Of a stretch of 49,055 nucleotides of DNA, positions 33,342 to 43,183 are shown one piece after another. The stretch covers positions 1 to 49,055 of the forward strand of contig CAZMOK010000021.1 of the NCBI GenBank assembly GCA_964567785.1, read 5' to 3'. Position 1 is the first letter of the stretch, and every line of letters starts with the position of its first letter. The translations under genes and the position numbers were made by a program. Source of the stretch: CAZMOK01 sp964567785. Its GTDB lineage: Bacteria; Bacteroidota; Bacteroidia; Bacteroidales; JAGOPY01. The notes beneath the pieces were generated by a model that was not told the DNA's origin, did no database searches, and worked only from the letters and a program-made list of their open reading frames with translations.

Positions 33342-34223
33342 ATGGAAAATGGTGAGAACAAAAACAGAAAGTGGGCCGATAAGCTGCGTAACAAGTACAA
33401 GCTCGTAATATTAAATGATGAAACTTACGAGGAAAAGCTTTCCTTAAGGTTATCGCGGTTGAATGTATTCCTGGTGGTCAGTACTATCGGTATTCTGCTT
33501 GTCATCCTCACGATCATTGTTATTGCATTTACGCCGCTGAGGGAATATATTCCGGGTTATACGGATATGAGCCTTTACGACCGCATTTACGAACTTGAGG
33601 AGAAAGCTGATTCACTCGAGGTACAGTTCAGGCAAAAAGACCTTTACGTCTACAACCTTAAGAAAATACTGGAAGGAGGCGATACAGTTGCCAGGATCCC
33701 CGAAACCGTCGTGGCCGACACAAATTACCAGGATATCAGGATTGTGCCCTCAAGCGAAGATTCAGCACTGAGGGCCGATTTTGAATACCGCAGCATGTAT
33801 AATCTTTTTCTTTCAGGGGAAGAAAACAGGGGCAGATCGGCAGCATCCATAAGGACTTTGAATTTTTTCACACCACTCAACGGTATGGTCACAGGTAACT
33901 TCAGACCTGTCGAGAATCATTTTGGTATCGATATTGTCACTGGCAAAGATGAGGCAGTAAAAGCTACGCTCGACGGAATAGTTGTATTTGCCGACTGGAC
34001 ACTCGAAACCGGTTATGTCTTAGGTATTCAGCATAAGAATAACATTTTATCAATTTACAAACATAATTCATCTTTGCTCAAGGAACAGGGGAGTTTTGTA
34101 AAAGCCGGGGAGCCGATAGCCATGGTAGGAACCACGGGTGAGCTTTCCACCGGTCCTCATCTTCATTTCGAGATCTGGCATAACGGTGTTCCCGTTGATC
34201 CGGCAAAGCTTATGGTCTTTTGA
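33342..34223 (+). CDS. M23 family metallopeptidase (LytM domain), membrane anchored
   Basis: A 293-residue protein. A basic cytoplasmic start, one membrane helix at about 40-60 (VFLVVSTIGILLVILTIIVIAF), a short coiled coil (DRIYELEEKADSLEVQFRQKDLYVYNLKKIL) and a C-terminal LytM domain with HFGIDIV (first zinc His and Asp) and HLHFEIW (second motif). Such enzymes cut peptide cross-links in peptidoglycan. Divergent from the sprE-bactofilin operon, a pairing often seen in Bacteroidota and consistent with bactofilin-guided wall remodelling. Ends 6 bp before dxr. Confidence 0.9.
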   Translation: MENGENKNRKWADKLRNKYKLVILNDETYEEKLSLRLSRLNVFLVVSTIGILLVILTIIVIAFTPLREYIPGYTDMSLYDRIYELEEKADSLEVQFRQKDLYVYNLKKILEGGDTVARIPETVVADTNYQDIRIVPSSEDSALRADFEYRSMYNLFLSGEENRGRSAASIRTLNFFTPLNGMVTGNFRPVENHFGIDIVTGKDEAVKATLDGIVVFADWTLETGYVLGIQHKNNILSIYKHNSSLLKEQGSFVKAGEPIAMVGTTGELSTGPHLHFEIWHNGVPVDPAKLMVF

Positions 34224-34229
34224 TCAATC

Positions 34230-35399
34230 ATGCCCAAATACATTGCCATATTAGGATCTACGGGTTCTGTCGGTATCCAGGCCCTCGACGTTGTACGGGA
34301 AAATCCCGGTAACTACAGGGTGACTCTGCTATCGGCTTTCAGTTCGCACAGGCAACTCGCAAAGCAAGCCCTTGAATTCAGGCCTGATGCTGTGGTGATT
34401 GGTGAAAAGGACCTACATGAAGACCTTACAAAACTACTTGATGGTGCAGGTATCCGCATTTTTTCAGGAACGGAACCAATGGGCGATCTATTGTACGAAC
34501 TGAACATCGACCTGGTTTTGAATGCCATTGTAGGATATGCCGGTTTCGAACCCACCATCTGCACTATCATGGCCGGCAAAGACCTGGCGCTGGCAAACAA
34601 AGAATCGCTTGTGGTAGGGGGCCAACTGGTGACGTCACTTGCAAAAGAGAAGAATGTTACCATTCTCCCGGTTGATTCTGAACATTCGGCAATCTTTCAG
34701 TGCCTTCAGGGTGAAGACCGGAAAGACCTTGAAAGAGTGCTGCTTACAGCTTCGGGTGGTCCGTTTTCAGGGCATTCTAAAGAAGAACTTCAAAAAGTGA
34801 CCATAAATGAAGCCTTGAACCATCCTACCTGGAACATGGGCGATAAGATAACCATCGATTCTGCAACGCTCATGAACAAAGGTCTGGAGGTTATTGAAGC
34901 AAAGTGGCTCTTTGGCCTGGAACCTGAACAGCTCGAGGTGGTTGTGCACCCCCAGTCGATTATCCATTCCATGGTTGAGTTTATCGATGGTAGCATTATT
35001 GCCCAACTTAGCAACCCCGACATGAAGCTGCCCATCATATACGCCCTGGCCTATCCGGGAAGGAAAAAGGGGGCCATCCCCAGGGTGGATTTCAGTACCT
35101 TGCCGCCATTGACCTTTCATAAACCGGATATGGAAAAATTTCGTAATCTTGCACTCGCTTTTGAGGCCCTTGAAAAAGGAGGTAATGCACCCTGCATCCT
35201 CAATGCGGCAAATGAAATTGCTGTGAAGGCGTTTCTTTCTAAAAGGATTGGATTTATGGCTATTCCTGAAATTGTTGAACAAAGCCTGTTCAGGGTCAGT
35301 TATATAAACGATCCGGATTTTGAGTGCTATGTAAGTACCGATAAAGAAGCCCGTATCACTGCTGAAGAAATTGTTAAAGATTGGGAGATACAAGTTTAG
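34230..35399 (+). CDS. dxr: 1-deoxy-D-xylulose 5-phosphate reductoisomerase
   Basis: A 389-residue enzyme, second step of the MEP isoprenoid pathway: DXP to 2-C-methylerythritol 4-phosphate with NADPH. Cofactor motif GSTGSVGIQALDVV near 9-22, ALANKESLVVGG, metal and substrate motifs PVDSEHSAIFQCLQG and LLTASGGPF, HPTWNMGDKITIDSATLMNKGLEVIEA. Full length. Its stop abuts the rseP ATG with no gap, so the pair is co-translated; dxr-rseP adjacency is common in bacteria. Confidence 0.96.
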   Translation: MPKYIAILGSTGSVGIQALDVVRENPGNYRVTLLSAFSSHRQLAKQALEFRPDAVVIGEKDLHEDLTKLLDGAGIRIFSGTEPMGDLLYELNIDLVLNAIVGYAGFEPTICTIMAGKDLALANKESLVVGGQLVTSLAKEKNVTILPVDSEHSAIFQCLQGEDRKDLERVLLTASGGPFSGHSKEELQKVTINEALNHPTWNMGDKITIDSATLMNKGLEVIEAKWLFGLEPEQLEVVVHPQSIIHSMVEFIDGSIIAQLSNPDMKLPIIYALAYPGRKKGAIPRVDFSTLPPLTFHKPDMEKFRNLALAFEALEKGGNAPCILNAANEIAVKAFLSKRIGFMAIPEIVEQSLFRVSYINDPDFECYVSTDKEARITAEEIVKDWEIQV

Positions 35400-36722
35400 A
35401 TGGAAATTCTTATAAAGATCTTACAGTTGCTGCTAAGCCTTTCGATCCTCGTTATTTTCCACGAGTTCGGGCATTTTATCGCAGCTAAGATATTCAAGAC
35501 CAGGGTGGAAAAATTTTACCTCTTTTTTAATCCCTGGTTTTCAATATTCAGGATTAAATATAAAGGGACTGAATATGGTATGGGCTGGCTGCCCCTGGGC
35601 GGGTATGTGAAGATATCGGGAATGATCGATGAATCGATGGACAAGGAGCAGATGAAAAAGCCTCCCGAACCATGGGAATTCAGGTCGAAGCCCGCCTGGC
35701 AACGGCTCATTATAATGGTTGGAGGTGTAACTGTGAATGTGATCCTTGCAATCATCATTTACATAGGTATTCTCTTTGTCTGGGGCGATCAGTACCTGCC
35801 TACTGCTGAAGTGAACAAGTATGGCATCCATGCCGATTCCCTCGCCATGGAAATGGGCCTCCGGAGCGGGGATAGAATACTTGAAGTGGGCGGTGAAAAT
35901 GTTGAAGAGTTCAATAAGATACCGGCAGTGCTTATTCTTGATGAAGCAAAAACCGTTACAGTGGAAAGGAACGGCACACTGCAAACAGTGGAAGTGCCTA
36001 AAGGATTTCTCAGCAGGCTGGTAAAAGAAAGGAACCCCCGGTTCCTGTCGCCCAGGTTCCCCATGAGCATAGATGGCTTTGCAAAGAACTCTGTTGCAAA
36101 AGATGCCGGAATGAAGGAAGGTGACAGCGTAATAGCTGTTAACAACGAAAAAGTGGTCTATTTCCAGGATTTCGTTGAGCACATCAGGGCTAACAAAGGA
36201 AAAGAGATCAAGATCACCGCCCTGCGAAACGGGGATTCCCTGTATTTTGCCATGACGGTGCCAGAAAGCGGCCTTGTGGGTGTATCCACTGATCCTGCCA
36301 AATATTTCGAGTTCAGTGAGCATACGTATTCACTGGGAGAAGCTGTACCGCAGGGCTTCATTATGGCATTCAAAGGCATAGCCGATTACCTTAAACAGCT
36401 AAGGCTTATCTTTTCCAGCGAAGTTAAGGCCTATGAATCAGTAGGCGGGTTCATTACTATTGGAAGCATTTTCCCTGCCACATGGGACTGGGAAGCTTTC
36501 TGGAAACTTACGGCTTTTCTGTCGATAATGCTTGCCATCCTCAATATTCTCCCGATCCCTGCCCTGGACGGTGGACACGTGATGTTCCTCATGTATGAGA
36601 TCATAACAGGAAGGAAACCGGGCGACAGGTTCATGGAGTATGCCCAGATAGTAGGTATGATACTTCTTTTTGCCCTACTGATCTTCGCCAATATGAACGA
36701 TGTGATCAGGCTGTTCAGGTAA
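35400..36722 (+). CDS. rseP: Site-2 intramembrane metalloprotease RseP
   Basis: A 440-residue M50 protease. The zinc motif HEFGH is at 21-25 in the first helix, the third ligand motif LDGGH is in NILPIPALDGGHVMFLMYEI near the C-terminus, and two PDZ-like modules lie between (around GLRSGDRILEVGGENVEEF and GMKEGDSVIAVNNEKVVYF). It cleaves transmembrane segments of anti-sigma factors and leftover signal peptides in the inner membrane. Full length; immediately downstream of dxr. The opposite strand just past its stop holds a truncated YitT-like reading frame. Confidence 0.94.
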   Translation: MEILIKILQLLLSLSILVIFHEFGHFIAAKIFKTRVEKFYLFFNPWFSIFRIKYKGTEYGMGWLPLGGYVKISGMIDESMDKEQMKKPPEPWEFRSKPAWQRLIIMVGGVTVNVILAIIIYIGILFVWGDQYLPTAEVNKYGIHADSLAMEMGLRSGDRILEVGGENVEEFNKIPAVLILDEAKTVTVERNGTLQTVEVPKGFLSRLVKERNPRFLSPRFPMSIDGFAKNSVAKDAGMKEGDSVIAVNNEKVVYFQDFVEHIRANKGKEIKITALRNGDSLYFAMTVPESGLVGVSTDPAKYFEFSEHTYSLGEAVPQGFIMAFKGIADYLKQLRLIFSSEVKAYESVGGFITIGSIFPATWDWEAFWKLTAFLSIMLAILNILPIPALDGGHVMFLMYEIITGRKPGDRFMEYAQIVGMILLFALLIFANMNDVIRLFR

Positions 36723-36727
36723 TCATT

Positions 36728-36934
36728 CAGTGACCTTTTCACAGCCCGACCAAAAGAACTGCCAAGCAGGTGGTACACTATAATGGATATACCATAAACA
36801 CCCGCGGGAACGATCTTGTACGGGATGATGAAAAGTACAAAGCCGTTAACCATGATAAACGATCCTATCAATATCAAGGCATAGGTAGGTAACCATTTCC
36901 TTGTGAACAGTTTTTCTTTGGTTATGAAGGCCAT
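36728..36934 (-). pseudogene. Truncated YitT-family membrane protein remnant
   Basis: From ATG 36934 the first about 62 residues read like the start of a YitT/DUF161 membrane protein: MAFITKEKLFTRKW, helix LPTYALILIGSFIMVNGFVLF, then IIPYKIVPAGVYGISIIVYHLLG. After about residue 64 homology ends and the frame simply runs into the antisense of rseP until a stop at 36431, whereas a full YitT protein has about 290 residues. It is therefore a 5' fragment, lost either by deletion during evolution or by a misassembly next to rseP. The exact break, near 36730-36750, is my estimate. Confidence 0.65.
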
Positions 36935-37072
36935 TTCAGATGATCTTTTTCCTTTTCCTGATTTGAGCGGGCAGAATTACCTGTAAATTGCAAATCATCA
37001 AAACTCTTTCATAGCACAATAGATTTAATAAATTCGCATTATTTCAATTAGATACGATCTATCTTCATAATA

Positions 37073-40000
37073 TTGTCCCGACTGACCCGAATAAATGTTT
37101 TCCTGATGCTGCTGGCGGCATTGCCTCTTTCAGGGCAAGAACTTTCCAACCTGAAGATGAAGGAAATCAATATCGGTGCCGACACCATCAGGCTCGACTC
37201 CCTAAGTATCTCACCGGTTTCACTGGTGCTCGTGAACTCTTCAGGTGATACCATTCAGGATAATGGATACTCTTTTGACCCGGTGACTGCCAGGCTGATC
37301 ATCGACCGGTCTGTTGTTACTGACACGATGCTGAAGGTCACTTACCGGGTGCTTCCGATAGATTTGGATAAAAAGTATTTTGAGAAGGATGTAAGGAATA
37401 TTACCGGGCAGCAGCCGGGCTTTGAAGATCCCTTTGTTTTCAGGTCCCAGCCGGGTAATGATATCGACGAGGTGTTCAGGATGGACGGGTTGAGCAAAAG
37501 CGGCAGTATATCACGTGGGATTTCATTCGGAAGCAGCCAGGATGTAGTAGTCAATTCCAATTTCAACCTTCAGCTTTCGGGAAGGCTTGGTCCCGAAGTT
37601 GAAGTCCTTGCAGCGATAACCGACAATAATGTACCTATACAACCTTACGGTAATTCCCAGCTTATCCAGGAATTCGATAAGGTGTTCATACAATTGAAAT
37701 ACCGCAGGGCGAAGCTTATTGCAGGCGACTTTGAGCTGAAAAGGCCGCCGGGCTATTTCATGAACTTTTTTAAAAGGCTCCAGGGAGGCACTTTCTCGGC
37801 CGATGTCAATATGGCCGAAAAGAAATTTCCGGGCAAACACTACAACTACCGGGTAAAGCTGGCTGCAGCCCTTTCCAAAGGCAAGTTTGCCCGTAACAGA
37901 ATACAGGGCGTGGAAGGGAACCAGGGCCCTTACAAGCTTACAGGGTCAGACGGAGAGACATTTATCATTGTGCTGGCAGGCACCGAAAGGGTGTACATTG
38001 ACGGAAGGCTTATGCAACGGGGAGAAAACTTCGATTATGTCATCGACTACAATACCGCTGAGATCACTTTTACACCCAATGTGTTGATCACAAAAGACAA
38101 GAGGATCGTTGTGGAATTTGAGTACTCCGACAGGAGGTACGCCCGTTCACTGATGTTTGCCGAAAATGAATTCACCCTCAACAAAACAAAAGTGCGGCTG
38201 AATTTCTATTCGGAGCAGGACCTGAAGAACCAGTCGCTCGAACAGGATTTGTCGGATGAGGATAAATCTTTCCTGTCGGTCCTGGGCGATAATATCAACG
38301 ACGCTTTCAGGCCGGGTTTCGACAGCACAGGATTTGAACAGGGGGAAATAAGGTATAAGATGATCGATACCGTAATTAATTCCCAGGTATACGATTCAGT
38401 GTTTGTTTACTCAACCAATACCGACAGCGCTCTTTACAGGGTTTCCTTTTCACGCGTGGGACAAGGTAAGGGGAATTATATACTGAAGAATACCGGGATA
38501 AATGGAAGGATCTACGAATGGAAAGCACCCGTAAACGGCATCCCGCAAGGTAATTATGAGCCGGTAAGGTTGCTCGTGACTCCTAAGAAAACTCAGATGT
38601 TCGTACTGGGAGGGGAGCACCGGTTCAGTGAAAGGACATCGGTAACAGCCGAGCTGGCTATCAGTGACAAAGACTTAAATACTTTTTCTCAGGAGGGTGA
38701 CCCGGATGATACAGGATTGGGGGCGAGAATAGGCCTCAACCATGCTATCCCGCTTGGCGGAAAAGAAGACAGGGAATGGTCGCTCAAAGGGAAAATGGAT
38801 TATGAGTTTACCGGTAGCCGGTTCGAGCCCATTGAGCGTTACAGGGCGGTGGAATTTGAAAGAGACTGGAACCTTGGCGAGCAAACCTTCGAAAGCAACC
38901 AACATCTGGGGGCCCTGGGACTTGAATTGAGCAGGGAGAAGCTAGGAAGGCTTGAATATGAATTTAATTCGTTCTTGTCGGGAGAAGATTATAAAGGGTT
39001 CAGGAACAGGGCAGCAACAAACGTAACATTTAAAAAATTCAATCTTGATTTTGACGGCAGCATATTGAATACAGACCAGGAAGTGCGGTCTACAAGGTTC
39101 ATAAGGCAAAAGGGGGCCCTTTCGAAAGACTTCAAAAAGATCACGCTGGGTATCAGGGAAGAACTTGAGGATAATGAATTCAGGGAGAAAAGCTCCGATT
39201 CCCTTACTTCCGGGAGTTTCTCGTTTTTTGAATGGGAGGTGTTCCTGGAAACGCCCGATACCGCAAAAACACCTTTCAGGCTGAGCTATAAACAGCGTAC
39301 CGACAAGCTTCCGTATGGGAATAAGCTAGAGAGATCTTCTGTAGGCAGAGAGGCTGCTTTCTCTCTCAGGCTGCTGAACAGGTCGGGGCACCGATTGACG
39401 CTGAGCTCCACCTACAGGTCGCTGGCAGTTATTGATACTTCGCTGGTTAACCAGCCGCCTGAAGACAATTTACTGGGCAGGCTGGAACACTTTGTGAGGT
39501 TCCTGAAAGGGGCTGTGACCTTTAATACTTTTTATGAACTGGGCTCCGGCCTTGATAAGAAACAGGAGTTCTATTACCTGAAAGTGCCGGATGGAGAGGG
39601 AATATATACCTGGATAGATTACAACGGTGACAGCGTAGAGCAGTTGAATGAATTTGAGGTGGCGCCTTTCAAAGACCAGGCAAACTATGTCAGGGCCTTC
39701 GTTCAGAGCAATGAATTCGTGAGAGGGTATTACAATAAGTTTACTGAATCGGTCAACTTCCAGCCGGCTGCGGTATGGAAAGGGAAGGAAGGCATCAGGA
39801 AGTTCCTGGCCCGCTTTTCCAACCAGTTTGTTTTCAGGACAGAAAGCCGTTCAAGAAGCCAGGAGCCCGGACTGGCGTACAATCCCCTCGCCGGGATCAC
39901 CCGGTGGGAAGACACCAGCCTGGTCTCTGTCAGTTCATCATTCAGGAATACTTTCTACTTCGACAGGATGAACACCAAATTCTCGGCCGACCTTAATTTC

Positions 40001-40576
40001 CTCAATAACAACAATAAAACGCTGCTTGTGAATGGATTCGAATACAGAAGAGTGATGAGCAACGGAATCAACCTGAGATGGAATTTTTACAAGGCGTTCA
40101 CATTTAATTTCAGCTACAGCAACGGAAAAAGCGAGAGAAGGTCAGAGTTTTTCGGGAGTAATAATTATTCGCTGAAGCTTGACGACCTGAAGCCGGGAAT
40201 TACCTGGCAGCCCTCTACCTCCCTCAGGATTGAGGCCAACTATGAGTTTTCGTCAAAGAAAAACACATTTGGTGAAGGTGAGGAAAAGGCCCTTATGCAT
40301 AAAGGAGGGGTGGAATCAAGTTACCGGATCGTGAACAGGGGAAATTTGCAGGCGAGTGCAAACATTATAAGAATAAATTATAACGGTGAGCCAAATACCC
40401 CGCTGGCCTTCGAAATGCTGGAGGGTTTCCAGCCGGGTAACAATGCTACCTGGAGCATCTCATACCAGCAAAGCCTATCGAAATTCCTTCAGTTGAACCT
40501 GGTTTACGACGGCAGAAAATCTGAAGGCAGCAAAACAGTCCATGTGGGAAGTATTCAAGTTAGGGCACACTTTTGA
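37073..40576 (+). CDS. Large conserved outer-membrane-type protein, unknown function
   Basis: A 1,167-residue protein from TTG 37073, giving the signal peptide MSRLTRINVFLMLLAALPLSGQ; the frame is open only from 37052 with no ATG, while an ATG at 37106 would leave a very short signal. The N-terminal about 250 residues include SKSGSISRGISFGSSQDVVVNSNFNLQLSG and IQPYGNSQLIQEFDKVFIQL, motifs I associate with a conserved Bacteroidota family usually left hypothetical. The rest is a long series of alternating beta strands (LNFYSEQDL, YNKFTESVNFQPAAVW, LRIEANYEFSSKK) ending in GSIQVRAHF with terminal Phe, as in outer-membrane barrels. It lies between rseP and the porP-gldKLMN genes. It is not SprA, which is about twice as long. 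Confidence 0.75.
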   Translation: MSRLTRINVFLMLLAALPLSGQELSNLKMKEINIGADTIRLDSLSISPVSLVLVNSSGDTIQDNGYSFDPVTARLIIDRSVVTDTMLKVTYRVLPIDLDKKYFEKDVRNITGQQPGFEDPFVFRSQPGNDIDEVFRMDGLSKSGSISRGISFGSSQDVVVNSNFNLQLSGRLGPEVEVLAAITDNNVPIQPYGNSQLIQEFDKVFIQLKYRRAKLIAGDFELKRPPGYFMNFFKRLQGGTFSADVNMAEKKFPGKHYNYRVKLAAALSKGKFARNRIQGVEGNQGPYKLTGSDGETFIIVLAGTERVYIDGRLMQRGENFDYVIDYNTAEITFTPNVLITKDKRIVVEFEYSDRRYARSLMFAENEFTLNKTKVRLNFYSEQDLKNQSLEQDLSDEDKSFLSVLGDNINDAFRPGFDSTGFEQGEIRYKMIDTVINSQVYDSVFVYSTNTDSALYRVSFSRVGQGKGNYILKNTGINGRIYEWKAPVNGIPQGNYEPVRLLVTPKKTQMFVLGGEHRFSERTSVTAELAISDKDLNTFSQEGDPDDTGLGARIGLNHAIPLGGKEDREWSLKGKMDYEFTGSRFEPIERYRAVEFERDWNLGEQTFESNQHLGALGLELSREKLGRLEYEFNSFLSGEDYKGFRNRAATNVTFKKFNLDFDGSILNTDQEVRSTRFIRQKGALSKDFKKITLGIREELEDNEFREKSSDSLTSGSFSFFEWEVFLETPDTAKTPFRLSYKQRTDKLPYGNKLERSSVGREAAFSLRLLNRSGHRLTLSSTYRSLAVIDTSLVNQPPEDNLLGRLEHFVRFLKGAVTFNTFYELGSGLDKKQEFYYLKVPDGEGIYTWIDYNGDSVEQLNEFEVAPFKDQANYVRAFVQSNEFVRGYYNKFTESVNFQPAAVWKGKEGIRKFLARFSNQFVFRTESRSRSQEPGLAYNPLAGITRWEDTSLVSVSSSFRNTFYFDRMNTKFSADLNFLNNNNKTLLVNGFEYRRVMSNGINLRWNFYKAFTFNFSYSNGKSERRSEFFGSNNYSLKLDDLKPGITWQPSTSLRIEANYEFSSKKNTFGEGEEKALMHKGGVESSYRIVNRGNLQASANIIRINYNGEPNTPLAFEMLEGFQPGNNATWSISYQQSLSKFLQLNLVYDGRKSEGSKTVHVGSIQVRAHF

Positions 40577-40665
40577 AAAATAATATATAGCAATTCGCGT
40601 TAGAGTGAAAAATTACTACTTTAGCGGTTGAATCACCGCTCTCAATATAAAAGGATGATTTTTGA

Positions 40666-41649
40666 ATGAAGGTAGGGGCATCAATATTTAAAATTTTACT
40701 ACCCTTCTTTTTGGTAACAGTCTTTACGCCCGGGGCATCAGCTCAGCAGGAGCCTGTTTTTACCCAGAACATGTTCTACCACATGCTCTACAATCCGGGC
40801 TTTGCAGGTAATGAAAATGCCATCTGTGCCGTTGGAGGCTACCGCCATCAGTGGGCGGGTTTTAATGATGCAGAAGGCAATCACGTTGCCCCTGAAACAT
40901 TCCATATCTCGATTAATGCACCAATTAGGATACTCCGGGGAGGCGTTGGGGCAACCGTAATAAACGACAATATAGGATTTACCCGCACTATAGGCTTCAG
41001 GCTTGGATATGCATACCAGATGAAACTGGGGTTCGGAAAGCTGGGCATTGGTACCCAGGCCGCCTTCAATAACAGAACCATTGATTTTTCAAAATTCAAA
41101 CCGGTTGATACGAACGACCCTGTAATCAATGGTCTGGCGGAAGAGAGCGACATGCTGATCGATTTTAATCTCGGCCTGTTTTACAGGGTTCCGGGCAGTT
41201 ATTTTATAGGTGTATCAGGTATGCACCTTTTGCAGTCGAGGGGGGGCGTATTGGCTTCGTCTTCTTCTGCCGACCTGCGCATGAGGCTCGACCGAACATT
41301 TTATGTTCACGGCGGATATGAATTCGTTTTCAGGGGCAACCCTAACTTCGAGCTCCATCCTTCGGTGGTTTTGCGCACCAATATGTCCTCATTTCAGGTC
41401 GATGTGGGAGCACTGATGAAATACAAGGATCTTTTCTGGGGAGGCGTGAGCTACAGGCTTCAGGATGCTATAGGGATCATTGTGGGAGTTGCCTACAAAG
41501 ATTTCAAAATTGGTTATTCCTACGATATCAATGTTTCGAAGCTGAAACTCCCGATAGGGGGAGGTACCCACGAAGTTATGCTTAGCTATTGCTTTAAGCT
41601 GGAAATTGAAAAAGGAAGAAAGAGCTATAAAAATGTAAGGTTCCTATAA
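40666..41649 (+). CDS. porP: PorP/SprF-family type IX secretion outer-membrane protein
   Basis: A 327-residue protein. A signal peptide ends near GASAQQ, followed by PVFTQNMFYHMLYNPGFAGNENAICAVGGYRHQWAGF, the diagnostic PorP/SprF opening. The body has the family's beta-barrel strands (GVGATVINDNIGFTRTIGFRLGYAYQM, IGYSYDINVSKL, GGTHEVMLSYCFKLE). PorP is an outer-membrane component of the type IX machine; SprF-type paralogs assist single substrates. Its place directly before gldK matches the porPKLMN order of Porphyromonas gingivalis, which favours the core PorP role. Confidence 0.9.
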   Translation: MKVGASIFKILLPFFLVTVFTPGASAQQEPVFTQNMFYHMLYNPGFAGNENAICAVGGYRHQWAGFNDAEGNHVAPETFHISINAPIRILRGGVGATVINDNIGFTRTIGFRLGYAYQMKLGFGKLGIGTQAAFNNRTIDFSKFKPVDTNDPVINGLAEESDMLIDFNLGLFYRVPGSYFIGVSGMHLLQSRGGVLASSSSADLRMRLDRTFYVHGGYEFVFRGNPNFELHPSVVLRTNMSSFQVDVGALMKYKDLFWGGVSYRLQDAIGIIVGVAYKDFKIGYSYDINVSKLKLPIGGGTHEVMLSYCFKLEIEKGRKSYKNVRFL

Positions 41650-41684
41650 AATTCAAATTTATTAGTGATTAAATTATATTTTTT

Positions 41685-41692
41685 TAATTTTG
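41685..41692 (+). promoter_or_regulatory. Possible -7 box before gldK
   Basis: TAATTTTG fits TAnnTTTG in the 119-bp AT-rich spacer between porP and gldK, leaving a leader of about 70 nt. It may give gldKLMN a promoter apart from porP. AT-rich context lowers confidence. Confidence 0.35.
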
Positions 41693-41768
41693 GACACTTT
41701 TATAAATTATTCGATAAAATAAACTATTCAGACGTTCGTTATAATTTCGCCTAAAAATCAGACAGTTT

Positions 41769-43145
41769 ATGAAAAGACTATCGTTCCTTCTGATTCTCTC
41801 TCTAACCATCGTTATTTTCAGTTGCAACAATTCGGGGAATGGCGAACTTGTAGGTGTGGCCAAAAAGACCAGACCTTTTTACCAGCCTGATCCTTTTGGT
41901 ATGGTATTCGTCCCGCAGGGAAGCTTTACCATGGGTGTTGGAGATGAAGACATTGCATATTCGCATGTATATGAGCCAAAAACAGTATCTGTTTCAGCGT
42001 TTTACATGGATGAGACAGAGATCACAAATGATGAGTACAGGCAGTTTGTACACTGGGTGAGGGACTCGATTGCCAGGCGTATTCTTGGCGATATCAGGCC
42101 CGAGCAGTATCTCATTGAGCAGAATGAAAATACAGGTGAGATTTATGATCCACCATACCTGAACTGGCAGGAAGATGTTGAGTGGGACTCAGAAGAACAG
42201 GACATCAGGGATGCGCTCGAAGAGATGTACATTCCTGAGCACGAAAGATATTTCAGACGAAAAGAGATCGATGCCAGGAAACTTTTCTACGAATATTACT
42301 GGGTTGACCTGCATGCAGCCGCTAAAAAGGATTTCACTGAAGAAGCAAATCCTGAAAACGGTGCTTTTGCAAACCGCCCGCAAGGTTTACGCGACAGATC
42401 TGTTTACGTGAGGAAGGAGATCATAAATATTTATCCCGATACACTCGCATGGATCCATGATTATACTTACTCGTTCAATGATCCGCTTTCAGAAAAGTAC
42501 TTCTGGCACCCGGCCTATAATTTCTATCCTGTTGTTGGAGTGAACTGGCAACAGGCTAAAGCTTTCTGTGTATGGCGCACAGAGCTGATGAACAGCTATC
42601 TTCAAACGAAGGAAGGTGAGCCCGGTGTTGCCAGTTTCCGCCTGCCATCTGAGACGGAATGGGAATGGGCTGCCAGGGGCGGCTACGACAACAACCCGTA
42701 TCCGTGGGGCGGTCCCTACGCACGTAATGAAAAGGGTTGTTTCCTTGCGAATTTCAAGCCTCTCAGGGGAAATTACATCAACGACGGAGGTCTCAGGACT
42801 GTCATAGTAGGTCATTATCCCCCGAACGATTTTGGATTGTATGATATGGCCGGTAATGTATCAGAATGGACCAACAGTGCCTACGATCCGGCATCCTATA
42901 ACTTTACCTGGGACATGAATCCGAACTATACTTATAATGCGAAGGACGATGATCCACCCGCATTGAAAAGAAAAGTTATCAGGGGGGGCTCATGGAAAGA
43001 TATTGCCTACTATCTCCAGGTAACAACAAGAGAGTACGAATACCAGGATACAGCTAAAAGCTATTTGGGCTTCCGCTGTATACTTCCTTATCTTGGCAGG
43101 AACAAGGACGATAATCCCGCCAGGGCATCAAGGGTTTATAACTAA
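41769..43145 (+). CDS. gldK: Type IX secretion lipoprotein GldK/PorK
   Basis: A 458-residue lipoprotein with lipobox VIFSC (Cys19). The body is an FGE/SUMF1-like fold: GMVFVPQGSFTMGVGDED, DETEITNDEYRQFVHWVRD, RLPSETEWEWAARGG, YDMAGNVSEWTNSAYDP, KRKVIRGGSWKD and YLGFRCI. In T9SS the fold is structural rather than catalytic: GldK and GldN form the large periplasmic ring attached to the outer membrane. An inserted region at about 110-190 with many acidic and aromatic residues distinguishes it from true formylglycine-generating enzymes. First of gldKLMN. Confidence 0.94.
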   Translation: MKRLSFLLILSLTIVIFSCNNSGNGELVGVAKKTRPFYQPDPFGMVFVPQGSFTMGVGDEDIAYSHVYEPKTVSVSAFYMDETEITNDEYRQFVHWVRDSIARRILGDIRPEQYLIEQNENTGEIYDPPYLNWQEDVEWDSEEQDIRDALEEMYIPEHERYFRRKEIDARKLFYEYYWVDLHAAAKKDFTEEANPENGAFANRPQGLRDRSVYVRKEIINIYPDTLAWIHDYTYSFNDPLSEKYFWHPAYNFYPVVGVNWQQAKAFCVWRTELMNSYLQTKEGEPGVASFRLPSETEWEWAARGGYDNNPYPWGGPYARNEKGCFLANFKPLRGNYINDGGLRTVIVGHYPPNDFGLYDMAGNVSEWTNSAYDPASYNFTWDMNPNYTYNAKDDDPPALKRKVIRGGSWKDIAYYLQVTTREYEYQDTAKSYLGFRCILPYLGRNKDDNPARASRVYN

Positions 43146-43183
43146 AAAATCAAATCAGACATTAACGTTAATTTTTTAACATC

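Noticed and set aside
36431..36722. Full 167-residue minus-strand protein extending over rseP
   Set aside because: Only the part outside rseP resembles a membrane protein family; the remainder is the antisense of a well-conserved gene.
37073..40576. SprA, the type IX translocon barrel
   Set aside because: Half the expected length and without SprA features that I can recognise; only the general beta-rich character is similar.
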